Position numbers and translations under genes: made by a program. Below the pieces are notes generated by a model that saw only the letters and a program-made list of their open reading frames with translations, did no database searches and was not told the DNA's origin. Positions 26,555 to 36,034 of a stretch of 64,000 nucleotides of DNA are shown here, piece after piece. How positions within the stretch are numbered: the stretch's first letter is position 1; the number at the start of each line of letters is the position of its first letter. The DNA lies in the NCBI GenBank assembly GCA_052318935.1, contig JBQRKO010000008.1; one strand, written 5' to 3'. The stretch comes from Niallia sp052318935. Its GTDB lineage: Bacteria; Bacillota; Bacilli; Bacillales; Cytobacillaceae.

Positions 26555-27868
26555 TCACCCCTCCAGTCTAGAAAAACGGGATTGAATCGATGCAGAGGAA
26601 GACTCCTCCCGCTCTTTTTTACCAAAAATAGTACTTCGATCATAGTCTGGATTTTGATAAAGAATCGTTAAGGCTCCTAAAAAGGAACGAATAATATCCC
26701 CTGCAGTTAAATATTGAGCAGCTCCTGGCCGGTCGTATTCCTGCTGCATAAACACCATCATTTCTTCATCTGTTATTGTACTGTTATATCCATAATGAAT
26801 GCTGTGAATGTCCCGTAATTTTAATAGAAGCACATATGTTTCTTCCATTTTTAATGGTGTCAATGTAATCACTGGCTGTGAATAATCTCTGTACTCCTCT
26901 GTTTCATAACGATTAGCTTCGAGACGTCTTTTTAACGCTCCATAACTAAACAACCCTCTTCTTTCATCCTCTAAAAACTCCGGTGTACCTCCAAAGGTAA
27001 TATACAGCCCTTCTACTGAACCTTGTAATGTATCATTGTATATTTTTAATATCGTTTCATAGTTTTTTTCTCTCGTTTGCAGATGCGTAATTTTATATAA
27101 ATTAATTGCTTCATCAAAATTCACAACGAGACCTGAATAGCCAATCTGCTTCACAAACTGGGACATTACTTTTATATAATGGTAGTAGTTTTGATCGTGA
27201 ATAATATCGCGAACGCCTAAATCTTGGCGTGCTTCTGTTTTTGTTCGGTATTCTCCTCTTAGCCAACGTAATGCTTTCCGCTGCAGCTCATTATTGCCTT
27301 CCACAAAGCCCCGAAAGTAAAGCGTTAGAATACGGGCAAAATCATAGCCTCCTGTTAACTCATCCATTTTAACGATAACAGCCGTCATTTCTTGTTCCAC
27401 ATCCTGGACGAATTGAGGATTCTCAAATTGAACGGATGGATAGCCTTTTTTTGTCACGATATTTGCTTGGATTTCACTAATCCACTTATCTAGGATTGTT
27501 TCCAATGCACCACCCTCTGGCATGGTAGCAATCGATAAATTTCTCATTAATTCTGTATAAAGAGCAACCGCCTTTTCTTCATTTCCATACAATCTTCTTT
27601 CCGGCGTAAAATCAGCCTTTGCAACAACAAATTTCTCTTCAAAGGCGATTTGCTCAATCATTGCTTGAATAAAGCTTTTTCCGCTTCCAAAAGCACCGAT
27701 AAAAAATTTAATCATCGAAGCACCATTTTTCACATTATGTAAATCTTTTAAAATTTGCTCTGCTTCTTTTGTCCGGCCAACCATAATATATTGTAGTCCA
27801 CGGCTTGGAACAACTCCCCCAGATAATGCATTTAAAATAGCAGTAGAATCTCTTTTTTTAATATTCAT
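26555..27868 (-). CDS. sngB: Shango-type ATPase SngB (BrxD/DUF2791-like)
   Basis: A 437-residue P-loop ATPase of the DUF2791 group, related to the BREX protein BrxD. Walker A is GAFGSGKS at 58-65, preceded by MVGRTKEAEQIL and followed by the conserved RILTLYFRGFVEGN region; GLVVNFDEAINL gives the acidic Walker B. It overlaps the upstream gene by 11 nt and precedes the helicase by 6 nt. It probably powers a complex with the TerB-type protein. Not classical BREX, since no PglX, PglZ or BrxC gene is here. Confidence 0.83.
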   Translation of the reverse strand: MNIKKRDSTAILNALSGGVVPSRGLQYIMVGRTKEAEQILKDLHNVKNGASMIKFFIGAFGSGKSFIQAMIEQIAFEEKFVVAKADFTPERRLYGNEEKAVALYTELMRNLSIATMPEGGALETILDKWISEIQANIVTKKGYPSVQFENPQFVQDVEQEMTAVIVKMDELTGGYDFARILTLYFRGFVEGNNELQRKALRWLRGEYRTKTEARQDLGVRDIIHDQNYYHYIKVMSQFVKQIGYSGLVVNFDEAINLYKITHLQTREKNYETILKIYNDTLQGSVEGLYITFGGTPEFLEDERRGLFSYGALKRRLEANRYETEEYRDYSQPVITLTPLKMEETYVLLLKLRDIHSIHYGYNSTITDEEMMVFMQQEYDRPGAAQYLTAGDIIRSFLGALTILYQNPDYDRSTIFGKKEREESSSASIQSRFSRLEG

Positions 27869-29999
27869 TCACTGAATTCTCCTTTACTTTTACTACTATT
27901 TGTTCAAATTCTTCATAAACAACCAATTCGTCCCCTTGAACCTCTATCAAATTATCTTCTAAAAATTCATTCGCTTTTTCATTTAAAGAAGATAAAAACA
28001 TGCCAAGCATCATTCCTCTTTGTTTCGTGAATACTTTTGCATCTTCCTGTAATAGCTTCCCGTTTTTAAACAACTGTAGAAATTCTTTTTCCATCGTAGA
28101 AAGCTCCGTTATAAAATCAGGATCTAAGCTAGATCTATAATTGGTCTGCATGCTTATATGCATTTGATTAATAGTGTTTCCCATTATAGATGAGAATGAC
28201 TGGGAACGATCTTCTCTATATGTACTTGCTCGTTCTTCAAAGATATTTTGCAATCTTGTGCTTTGTTGATTTAATTCTTTAATTCTATTTGTATCTAAAT
28301 TCAGACTGAATTTAGACTCTCTTTCAACTTCTTTTTGTTCTGGCTTAGGAGGAATTTTGCTGCCTTTATTTGTAGCCTCCTTCTCTTGAACTACTTGGAA
28401 CCTGTTAATCGGTGAAGAAGAGTGCTGATATTTATTTAACATCATGTGTTTCATATCAGGCGGCAATACCTCGAGCTCCACTTTAATTTCTTTTGATTCG
28501 CCATTTAATTTTCGAGCAATATTTTCAGAAAGTCGGAAAATATTAGTTACTTCTTTATATAAATTCTCGGTTTCTTTATACTGTTGGTAATACACATGAA
28601 TAGGATTTACTTCTCTCCCAATTACTGCACTAGTAAACAGGTTTCTTACATCCCTTGTTTGTTTTCTTTCAAACCAGTAATCTTCTAATTCTCTGCCACT
28701 GCTTTGAACATGCTCTTCTATTAAATGCATATTTTCTTTGAAGATTTTATACACTTTGTTTTTATGTGCCTGAAAAAAAATCGTTTCCCGGTAATTGCGA
28801 ATATACGGCTTCCAAGCAGGAATCGTTATTTGTTCAAGGGAATGTTTATTATATTTAATTTTCCCATAAAGATTTGGCACTTTTGTTGTTTGCTGATCCC
28901 ATTCTTTGGCTAAATCTATTTCTTCTAATTCATACAGCATATCGGCAATCCATCGTGGTAAACAGTTTTCTAGTTTTTCATACATGTCTATATAATGTTC
29001 ATAAAGACGTATCAGCATTTTTATATTAAAAGAAGCACTTTGATGATAGGTGTAATTAATTAATTCATAGGCAAAAAGAAAAATATAGCTTAAATCTACT
29101 TCCATGTAATTTCCTTTTGCCGCTTCTTCTCTCCAAAATAAATACCATTTTAATTGATTAGGATTTAACTCATTAAAAGTTGCCCAATAGGTTTGAAAAG
29201 GTATTTCTTTACATGGCGATCCCTTTACATTTGCATATTTAATGGAATCTTCCATAAATTTCGAATGAGAAGAATACACTTCATAGGAAAAAAAGGAATT
29301 ACTTCCTGCTTTTTTCGGCATTTTTAACTTTTCAATCATCACTAGAATTTCTCTTGGTGTTTGCAAATGGTCATATTTATCCAGATTATTTGTCTCGAAC
29401 GGCAGCTCTTCTATCTCTTCTTGTTCTTCTACTATAGGCTGTTCTTCCGCTACCTCTATGCCAAAATCCTCACATAATGCGGCTAGTCCACCAAAAAAGC
29501 CACTGCCAACCGCATGAAATTTCCATTGTCCATTATGGCGATAGAGAGAACCTAAAACAATAGCACTTTCTTTATCTAAAGAAAAATCCAAAGGAAATTG
29601 AAAGAATGGCCGCTGACTTAATCCGTCATATGCACCTATTATCATTTGCGAAACATCACGGAAATAATGGTTTCTTTCTTCCGATTGATAGACCGTTAAA
29701 CAAAAAGAAATGGTATGTATATCGTTGGGTACTTGCTGCAGGTGAATGTCTAGTTGTTGATTCGTTGTTTGAGAGGAGGATTGTCGCATCGATACAGATT
29801 GGCACTTTGATACATCATTTCCGTAGAAAACAAAATCTTCTTCTCTTAATACTTTCCCATTTTCTCCAAGCATAAAAGCAGAAGCATCCAATTCTACTCC
29901 GTTCGACCCATTCCAGCTAACATCTATTATTAATTTATTTAGATAAGGATTCGTTTTCGTAATATCCACTTTTTGTCCTTTTATTAGATTTGCAACCAT
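27858..29999 (-). CDS. sngA: Shango-type SngA: TerD domain fused to TerB-N/TerB-C
   Basis: A 713-residue protein from the ATG of MVANLIKGQK (GAGGAG 8 nt upstream). Residues 1-165 are a TerD-like calcium-binding domain (LIKGQKVDITK, VSWNGSN, ELDASAFML). An acidic linker rich in E follows (about 180-205). The TerB-N type region (SFFSYEVYSSHSKFM..., QLKWYLFWREEAAKGNY) and a helical C-terminal TerB-type region come next. Tellurite-resistance (Ter) domains mark several stress and phage-defence systems. The TerD head is an addition I do not associate with the usual SngA, so this may be a variant. Confidence 0.8.
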   Translation of the reverse strand: MVANLIKGQKVDITKTNPYLNKLIIDVSWNGSNGVELDASAFMLGENGKVLREEDFVFYGNDVSKCQSVSMRQSSSQTTNQQLDIHLQQVPNDIHTISFCLTVYQSEERNHYFRDVSQMIIGAYDGLSQRPFFQFPLDFSLDKESAIVLGSLYRHNGQWKFHAVGSGFFGGLAALCEDFGIEVAEEQPIVEEQEEIEELPFETNNLDKYDHLQTPREILVMIEKLKMPKKAGSNSFFSYEVYSSHSKFMEDSIKYANVKGSPCKEIPFQTYWATFNELNPNQLKWYLFWREEAAKGNYMEVDLSYIFLFAYELINYTYHQSASFNIKMLIRLYEHYIDMYEKLENCLPRWIADMLYELEEIDLAKEWDQQTTKVPNLYGKIKYNKHSLEQITIPAWKPYIRNYRETIFFQAHKNKVYKIFKENMHLIEEHVQSSGRELEDYWFERKQTRDVRNLFTSAVIGREVNPIHVYYQQYKETENLYKEVTNIFRLSENIARKLNGESKEIKVELEVLPPDMKHMMLNKYQHSSSPINRFQVVQEKEATNKGSKIPPKPEQKEVERESKFSLNLDTNRIKELNQQSTRLQNIFEERASTYREDRSQSFSSIMGNTINQMHISMQTNYRSSLDPDFITELSTMEKEFLQLFKNGKLLQEDAKVFTKQRGMMLGMFLSSLNEKANEFLEDNLIEVQGDELVVYEEFEQIVVKVKENSVNEY

Positions 30000-30035
30000 T
30001 ATGTACACTCCTCAATTATTTTTTCTTTATCGTAA

Positions 30036-30337
30036 TAAATTCATTTTCTTGAAAATGTGGATTGCTTATTCGATGTCTATCCTGTATATATTAGTCTAAG
30101 TTTGGATCTGTATAATAAATAAAGCAGACTTTTTGTCCTCTTGTCATAAAAGTCCTGTATGTACTACAGATTATTTCATCTGCTAGTTTTTGCTGCTTTG
30201 ATAGTTCGTGCATATATTATTTACTTATTCATCATGAAACAAACCTCCCAAAAATTCTGATTTCGTAGCTTCGTAGACTATCATTTTGATCATTCCTTAA
30301 CGTTTGCTGTTAGTTCTATTATTAACTATTTTTGGCA
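30036..30337 (-). pseudogene. decayed remnant of a second DUF2075 nuclease-helicase gene
   Basis: 30036-30207 aligns with the 3' end of the DUF2075 gene (15671-15840), and 30258-30337 aligns with that gene's start and upstream DNA (17545-17624, including CGTAGCTTCGTAGACTATCA). The middle 1.7 kb is missing. Several point and indel changes break the frame. Thus a second copy once stood here with its promoter region and collapsed by internal deletion. Confidence 0.8.
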
Positions 30338-30460
30338 GGATGACTAGGGTAATTACTTAAAACCCACACCATTTTACAGTAAATTTTAACTAACTAAAGG
30401 TAAAATTATCAATATTATTTGTTACAATAGAACCACAAATATGGTAAAGGATGAAATAAA

Positions 30461-30583
30461 CAAAAGGTAAAAAGGAATATTTGCCCTCGCTGTGGAAGTC
30501 AATTAATAGTAAGAAAAGGAAAAAATGGGGCATTTACTGGATGCAGTGGGTTTCCGAAGTGCCGATTTACGAAGGCTGTTTAG
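30461..30583 (+). pseudogene. orphan C4 zinc-ribbon fragment
   Basis: An open frame without a start codon encodes about 40 residues with CPRCGSQLIVRKGK and GCSGFPKCRFT, the topoisomerase-type C4 zinc finger found at the end of NERD or restriction-type proteins. The rest of the gene is absent. It lies among other defence-gene scraps. Confidence 0.6.
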
Positions 30584-30637
30584 AATTCCCGTTTCAAAAT
30601 AAATACTAGAAGTTAATGAATAAGGAGGCAAATTAAA

Positions 30638-31063
30638 TTGTTATCATTCATACGGAAATTCAGTTTATTCATCATAACCACACTGTTAATACTGTCGTTA
30701 ATCGGATGCAATAACGACAGTACTAAATTAGATGGAAAAGTGATTGAAAGTGCTACTATTACAAAAATTGGTGAAGATACGAACGATACTAAATTATCAC
30801 AAATATCTTATAAACAAGAAGATAAAGTCGAACTACAAACATTTGTTAATGCGATTAATAAAGCGAAAAAAGTTAGCGGCATTGTCAATGTTGCCGCACC
30901 TGACTATCTTCTCACCATCGCATTTGAAGATAACGAGATTTTTACATATTCATTATGGCTAAATTCTGATTCTGGCTCGATTATGAATGATAAAGACACA
31001 AATACCCTTTACACATTGCCTAATAATCTTATCGAAGACTTAAATAAATATGTAACCGAGTAG
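30638..31063 (+). CDS. hypothetical lipoprotein
   Basis: A 141-residue lipoprotein. A basic N-terminus and hydrophobic core lead to the lipobox LIGC at about residues 21-24, so the mature protein is anchored outside the membrane. The rest is a small beta-rich domain ending ...LIEDLNKYVTE, resembling YhfM-like lipoproteins of Bacillus. TTG start with AAGGAGG about 9 nt upstream. It stands alone between two stretches of pseudogene debris. Confidence 0.75.
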   Translation: MLSFIRKFSLFIITTLLILSLIGCNNDSTKLDGKVIESATITKIGEDTNDTKLSQISYKQEDKVELQTFVNAINKAKKVSGIVNVAAPDYLLTIAFEDNEIFTYSLWLNSDSGSIMNDKDTNTLYTLPNNLIEDLNKYVTE

Positions 31064-31111
31064 AAGGACGTAACGCACATAGAGGATCCGTACTAGTATT
31101 TAGACTTACCT

Positions 31112-31124
31112 GGGGTCAGACCCC
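31112..31124. repeat. GGGGTC-A-GACCCC palindrome
   Basis: A perfect 6-1-6 palindrome. The same 13-mer with T at the centre occurs at 51784-51796 and 55967-55979. A longer relative occurs at 52218-52253. All lie in intergenic DNA; function unknown. Confidence 0.6.
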
Positions 31125-31146
31125 ATTTCTGTATAAAAGTCTTGGT

Positions 31147-31336
31147 GAACTGTTGTTTCTTCGACAGCTCCTCTGCTGTTGCAAAAGATAATCGCTTTAT
31201 ATTCTCTTGTTAGCAACCGCATATCTTCAAATGGTTCAAACCGTTTTTTGCCGTTGTATTTTCAGGAAAATCATTAGGCTAATCACATTCCTTTACCATT
31301 TAATAAAAGAATGAATTTCATCAATAACAATAAAAT
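31147..31336 (-). pseudogene. decayed remnant of a second sngC-like helicase gene
   Basis: 31147-31296 aligns with 25738-25890 inside sngC, with changes such as CAAAAGATAATCGC for CAAAAAATAATCGC. 31300-31336 aligns with 26066-26102. The intervening 170 bp are deleted. Reading frames are broken. It is a leftover of a second helicase copy, and the gap 31064-31459 has no other gene. Confidence 0.75.
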
Positions 31337-31459
31337 CCTCAGTAGCATCAGTGGTTCCCTCAACATGCCAAAAAAAACAGCCAATGTATTTCGATGAAAA
31401 TCAAAACACATTGACTATTTCGTCATTTAAACCTATTTACATAAGCATACTTAAAGTAG

Positions 31460-32302
31460 TTACTTCAATACATCTTCTAACTCTTTATCTTCAATTGTAA
31501 CGTCTGCTTCTTTTTGAAGCTTTGAAATAGTTGCATCAAGCGGCTGTGCTTTTGCTAATTTTAGTTCCTTTTCAATTTCCGCTTTTTTGTCTTCTAATTT
31601 GTTTGTTTTCTTATCTGTTACTTTAATAATATGATAACCATATTGTGTTTTTATTGGGCCACTGATTTGGTTGATTTTAAGTGAAAATGCAGCGGCATCA
31701 AATTCAGGGACCATTTTTCCTTTGACAAAGTAGCCAAGGTCGCCGCCATTCGCTTTCGTACCTGTATCGATGGAATAGCCGTTTGCAAGACTGGCAAAGT
31801 CTTCTCCTTTATCAAGCTTTACCTTTACTTCCTTCGCAGTTTTTTCGTCTGCGACAAGAATATGACTTGCTTTTATTTCCTCTTTATACTTGTTCTCGAA
31901 TTCTTTTTTTACATCATTTTCGGAAATTTTCACCCCGTCTATTGCTGCTTTTTCTGCCAACAATTCTTGTTTCACATACTTTTTCAATTCCTTTTCATCC
32001 TTGAACCCATTTTGCTTGAGTTGCTGTTTAAAGACCTCCTCACCTCCGGATTGTTTTTTAAAATCTGCTATTTTGTCTTTAATTTCTTGATCTGTCACTT
32101 TATATTTTTCTTCAAGAAGCATCATGCTAACCATTTGTTTCAAAACTTGGGAACCAGCCTTATCCTTTAATTCGTTGTAAAATTCCTCTTCCGTTATGTT
32201 ACCTGCCTTTGATTGAACGATCGTATCTGAGTTGCTAGCGCTACACGCTGAAAGAGAAAGAACTCCAGCTGCTAATCCAAGGGTTGCCAACCATTTTTTC
32301 AT
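31460..32302 (-). CDS. prsA: PrsA foldase lipoprotein (peptidyl-prolyl isomerase)
   Basis: Membrane-anchored foldase outside the cytoplasmic membrane that helps secreted proteins fold. Residues 1-20 are a lipoprotein signal with lipobox LSAC. An N-terminal chaperone-like region follows, then a parvulin PPIase domain (KASHILVADEKTA through YGYHIIKVTDKK, about residues 140-235). The 280-residue length is normal. AGGAG precedes the ATG. It lies just downstream of a large secreted alpha-glucosidase gene on the same strand, which may profit from it. Confidence 0.94.
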   Translation of the reverse strand: MKKWLATLGLAAGVLSLSACSASNSDTIVQSKAGNITEEEFYNELKDKAGSQVLKQMVSMMLLEEKYKVTDQEIKDKIADFKKQSGGEEVFKQQLKQNGFKDEKELKKYVKQELLAEKAAIDGVKISENDVKKEFENKYKEEIKASHILVADEKTAKEVKVKLDKGEDFASLANGYSIDTGTKANGGDLGYFVKGKMVPEFDAAAFSLKINQISGPIKTQYGYHIIKVTDKKTNKLEDKKAEIEKELKLAKAQPLDATISKLQKEADVTIEDKELEDVLK

Positions 32303-32433
32303 CTATAAAACACTCCTAATTGTATAATTACATTATTGTTGTTAAACTCTTTTCTTCAGATTAATTTACAGCTTCAAATGAAGAAGGAACTAATATTTCA
32401 TTAGTCCCCTCTTCAACCTATGCTGATTGTAAA

Positions 32434-35115
32434 TTAACGAATTTGAACTTCTTTTTTCTCATCAGCTGGGATGCTTACATAAAGTACTTTTGTGTTTGCA
32501 TCATAGAAGTAGGTATTTGTTTTTCCTTGCGTGTCAGCTAATGAACCGACTTCTTGATACTTATTGCGGCCAGCTTTAATTTTTGAAGGTTTTTCTGCAT
32601 TATTTAATTTCAATGTATACTGCTCAATTTTAGAATCTTTGTAGTTCTTTACTTCTTGTTTTTGTTTGAATGTAATCTTGTTGCGTTTCTTTTCTACTTC
32701 AAATTTTGTCACATTGTATTCGCCTCTTGTGTAATCCTCTGTGTTGGCATCGTCTTCATAGAAGCTGTACATTGCTTCATTTTCTAGATACGTGTCGAGC
32801 GTCAAGTTCGTAAGCGGTTTTTCACCAGTGTGCTGCTGAACTTCGCGGCGCGGAATAATCGAGTCTTTCTTCACGTAGATTGGAAGAGTTGCAAGATCGG
32901 CTTCTTTTTTAATTGTTTGTCCGCCTTCAAACTCCTCGCCTGTCCAATAGTCTACCCATTTTACGCCTGCTGGCAAGTATAAGTCACGGGACGTTGCACC
33001 TTGATAGACAATCGGTGCCATCATAAGCGAATCGCCGAACAAAAATTGATCTTGGATATTATGTGTTTTTGCATCCTCTTGGAATTGGTATACAAGCGGC
33101 TGCATAATTGGACTTGCCTCTTCATGTGCACGTTGGAACGCGTTATACAGGTAAGGCATCAATTCATAACGCATATTAATGTATTTACGGCTGATGTCCT
33201 CTACTTCTTTGCCAAACTGCCATGGCTCTTGTCTTTGCCAAGCTAAACTATGATTAGCGTCTGTCTCCATAGGACTTTTTCCATCATTATTGTAGTGGTC
33301 GCGAGAGAATGGATAAAAAGCACCTACCTCAACCCAGCGTGCAAACAATTCTGGTGTAGGGACAGCTCCTATATAAGGATTTTTCGCAAATCCGCCAATA
33401 TCGTTTCCGACCATTGGGAAACCTGCCAAACCGACATTCATGTCTTGGAAAATCGATGCTCTTAAGAATTCCCATCTGCTCCAGTTATCACCAGTCCATG
33501 TAGCTGTTGCGTAACGCTGGGATCCCGCAAATGAGGCACGTGTCAAAATAAACGGACGAGTGTTTGGCTTTAAGGTGTTGAATGCCTCATCTGTAGCTTG
33601 TGCCTCAGTATGCGCATAAATGTTATGAGCTTCTTCATGCGTCATTCTTACGCCTTCGTCTGTTTCAAAAACAGTATCTAACGGTAAAGACCAATAGTCT
33701 TTCGTACTAAAATTAGCCGGTTCATTCATATCATTCCAAATGCCGTCTACACCTCTATCAAACATCGTTGAGTGCTGCTGAGCCCACCAATCGCGGGTTT
33801 TCTGCTGCAAGAAATTCGGGAATACGGATTTCGATGGTACTCCCCAAGGCCAAACTTTACCCAAATAGTCCGTGCCATCAGCATTTTTAACCCAAAGATC
33901 TTTCTGCGTTCCATCGGTGTAATAGAAGTATTCCGGTTGGCCAGGATCAGGAACACGAATAGCCGGATCGATGATTGCTGTAGAATGGAAGCCTGAATCG
34001 TGCAATCGTTTATGCATTCCATCTGGATCAGGGAATTTGGAGCCCCACATAAAGTCTTTATAGTCGTCCATCCATTCGATATCAAGCATTACACCATCGA
34101 TTGGAATATTCTTTTCTCGATACATTTTAGCTACTTGCTCCACGTCTTTTTGATGATAGCCCCAAGCCGATTGATGGAAACCCATCGCCCATTCTGGAGG
34201 CATTTGCATCTTTCCTGTTAAATCAGTATAACGGTCTACAACGTCTTTGATCTCTGGTCCATTAATGAAATAATATGTCAGTTTTCCACCATCAGCCCAG
34301 AAGTAATAGTAATCGTCGCTTTCTTTTGCCATATTATAATAGGAACGATATGTATTATCGAAGAACATTCCGTACGCTTTATCTCCTTTTAAACCAATAA
34401 AAAACGGAAAGGATGAAAACGTATATTGTGATGTTGGAGTCTGATCATTTTCTCGGTTAAACACTCGAATGTCCTGGCCTCGATGGTTTAATCCGTCCAA
34501 TTTCTGACCGAAGCCGTAGAAAGCTTCATCCTTATCCGTTTTCTTAAATATGTATGGCTTTCCGTTTTCGTAGCCAACACCTTGATTACCATCTTCATTA
34601 ATCACATTTCCGGATTTGTCCAAATATTTGACCGCAAACGGACTCTTCTGAATATCAACGGTTAAGCTCTCTGAAACCAAAAGAATCTTTTGGTTGTCTT
34701 CTTTGATTCGGAACTTTGGAGTGTCCCATTTGGTTTTGGCGATGCTCACAGAGTTAAATTCTTTATCGCCTTTATTTAAAATGGATACTTTAGACATATC
34801 AGGAGATAACAAGCGGATATAAGCGTCCTGTTGTCCCAAATTCAGTTTAACTCCATTATTAAGCTTTTCCATTCCTTGCACCGTCATTGGCTTTTGCAGA
34901 TTGCTTTTATCTAGCGGTCTTTCCGGATGCACAAATTGCACATTGCCGTTCTCATCAACCATCTTCCCTTCCCACATTTGGGCTCCGGGTTCATGTACCC
35001 ACTCTGCAGCCGCTGCTTTAGGAATTAGAGGTGTAATCGTTCCACTTGCAACTACTGAAGCAGCAAGTGCCATAGCGGTATACTTTTTCTTTAATTTCTT
35101 CTTTTTTAGTTTCAT
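32434..35115 (-). CDS. secreted GH31 alpha-glucosidase
   Basis: An 893-residue exported enzyme that hydrolyses alpha-glucosidic bonds. A lysine-rich N-terminus and signal peptide end about residue 37 (PKAAAA-EW). The N-terminal galactose-mutarotase-like domain is followed by the GH31 barrel with catalytic nucleophile D462 in GIWNDMNEP and acid/base D543 in TGDNWSRW. C-terminal beta domains finish the protein. There is no sortase or S-layer anchor, so it is probably released. A LacI-type palindrome lies 111 bp upstream. Substrate is probably maltose-type or alpha-glucan oligosaccharides; the exact linkage is not readable. Confidence 0.93.
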   Translation of the reverse strand: MKLKKKKLKKKYTAMALAASVVASGTITPLIPKAAAAEWVHEPGAQMWEGKMVDENGNVQFVHPERPLDKSNLQKPMTVQGMEKLNNGVKLNLGQQDAYIRLLSPDMSKVSILNKGDKEFNSVSIAKTKWDTPKFRIKEDNQKILLVSESLTVDIQKSPFAVKYLDKSGNVINEDGNQGVGYENGKPYIFKKTDKDEAFYGFGQKLDGLNHRGQDIRVFNRENDQTPTSQYTFSSFPFFIGLKGDKAYGMFFDNTYRSYYNMAKESDDYYYFWADGGKLTYYFINGPEIKDVVDRYTDLTGKMQMPPEWAMGFHQSAWGYHQKDVEQVAKMYREKNIPIDGVMLDIEWMDDYKDFMWGSKFPDPDGMHKRLHDSGFHSTAIIDPAIRVPDPGQPEYFYYTDGTQKDLWVKNADGTDYLGKVWPWGVPSKSVFPNFLQQKTRDWWAQQHSTMFDRGVDGIWNDMNEPANFSTKDYWSLPLDTVFETDEGVRMTHEEAHNIYAHTEAQATDEAFNTLKPNTRPFILTRASFAGSQRYATATWTGDNWSRWEFLRASIFQDMNVGLAGFPMVGNDIGGFAKNPYIGAVPTPELFARWVEVGAFYPFSRDHYNNDGKSPMETDANHSLAWQRQEPWQFGKEVEDISRKYINMRYELMPYLYNAFQRAHEEASPIMQPLVYQFQEDAKTHNIQDQFLFGDSLMMAPIVYQGATSRDLYLPAGVKWVDYWTGEEFEGGQTIKKEADLATLPIYVKKDSIIPRREVQQHTGEKPLTNLTLDTYLENEAMYSFYEDDANTEDYTRGEYNVTKFEVEKKRNKITFKQKQEVKNYKDSKIEQYTLKLNNAEKPSKIKAGRNKYQEVGSLADTQGKTNTYFYDANTKVLYVSIPADEKKEVQIR

Positions 35116-35226
35116 AAATTTTCCCCTCTCTATTTTGATTTAAAAACGAGCAAGCTCATAAATCTAGATCGATAACACAAAATTGATTTTTTATATTCCC
35201 CCACTCTAATGATCTTTACCCAAATG

Positions 35227-35236
35227 GAACCGGTTC
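35227..35236. promoter_or_regulatory. GAACCGGTTC palindrome, putative operator
   Basis: A perfect 10-bp palindrome with the CG centre of LacI-family operators lies 112-121 bp upstream of the GH31 gene. A sugar-responsive LacI-family repressor is likely; which one is unknown. The rest of 35116-35948 holds no gene. Confidence 0.45.
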
Positions 35237-35948
35237 TCTTTTGCTCATCTTCAAAGTAACAATTCTAATAAATTGGAACAATCGGAAAAAACTCCTATGA
35301 TTCTTTGAACACGCTCTCAAAATTGGAAAAACATATTTTCTACCATCCTTGAATGATGAATAAAACAGCGTAGATATTGACTTCATCTCATATTCTGTTC
35401 CTTTTTCTATAGAAAAAGAAACGATTAAATTAACTCAATAAATGAATACTCATAGAAAAAATATAGAGCATGAGCACTAAAGGACTTTATGCTCTACTAG
35501 CTGTTACTCTAGAATATCAACCTCTTATTTATTGTTTAATAATTGAAATAGGGCACCAAAAAAATATTTTTCCCTTAAAAAGGAATTAATAGAAAACAAA
35601 GGATTTATACAGTTGCTTTTATATAGATCCTTATAGGGTGGGATTTTTTTTTTGTTTTCCATCGAAATAATGCACCTTCCACTGAAATTCAAAATAAGAA
35701 CATTAAATTAGGCTAAATAGAGAATGATCAATTGTAGTCGAAAATTGTAATATTATTTTAGAAAATGATAACATTTAATAAAAGTAGTGAAATAGCTGAT
35801 AACTAGTCTTTGATTTCTCGGGAAATAACCGACAAAATAAAACAAACTTCGACTGATGACAAGCATTCACTTTAGCCATCTTTCTCTCTCTCCTTGATCT
35901 TCTACCAAAAGCAAGGAATGTGTTTTTTCATTTAAGCCTCCGTGAAAT

Positions 35949-35989
35949 AAACAAAAGCGATGAGAGTGGTTTCTCATCGCTTTTGTTTT
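35949..35989. terminator. Rho-independent terminator of the radical SAM gene
   Basis: AAACAAAAGCGATGAGA pairs with TCTCATCGCTTTTGTTT over a 6-nt loop, a strong long stem with A/T tracts on both sides. It lies just downstream of the radical SAM gene stop. Confidence 0.9.
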
Positions 35990-36034
35990 GAATCGTATCG
36001 GTTGAAATAAATCTATCTAACTACTCAATCCTGT

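Noticed and set aside
24422..30008. BREX system, because of the BrxD-like ATPase
   Set aside because: No PglX methylase, PglZ phosphatase or BrxC; TerB-type protein plus ATPase plus helicase fits Shango better.
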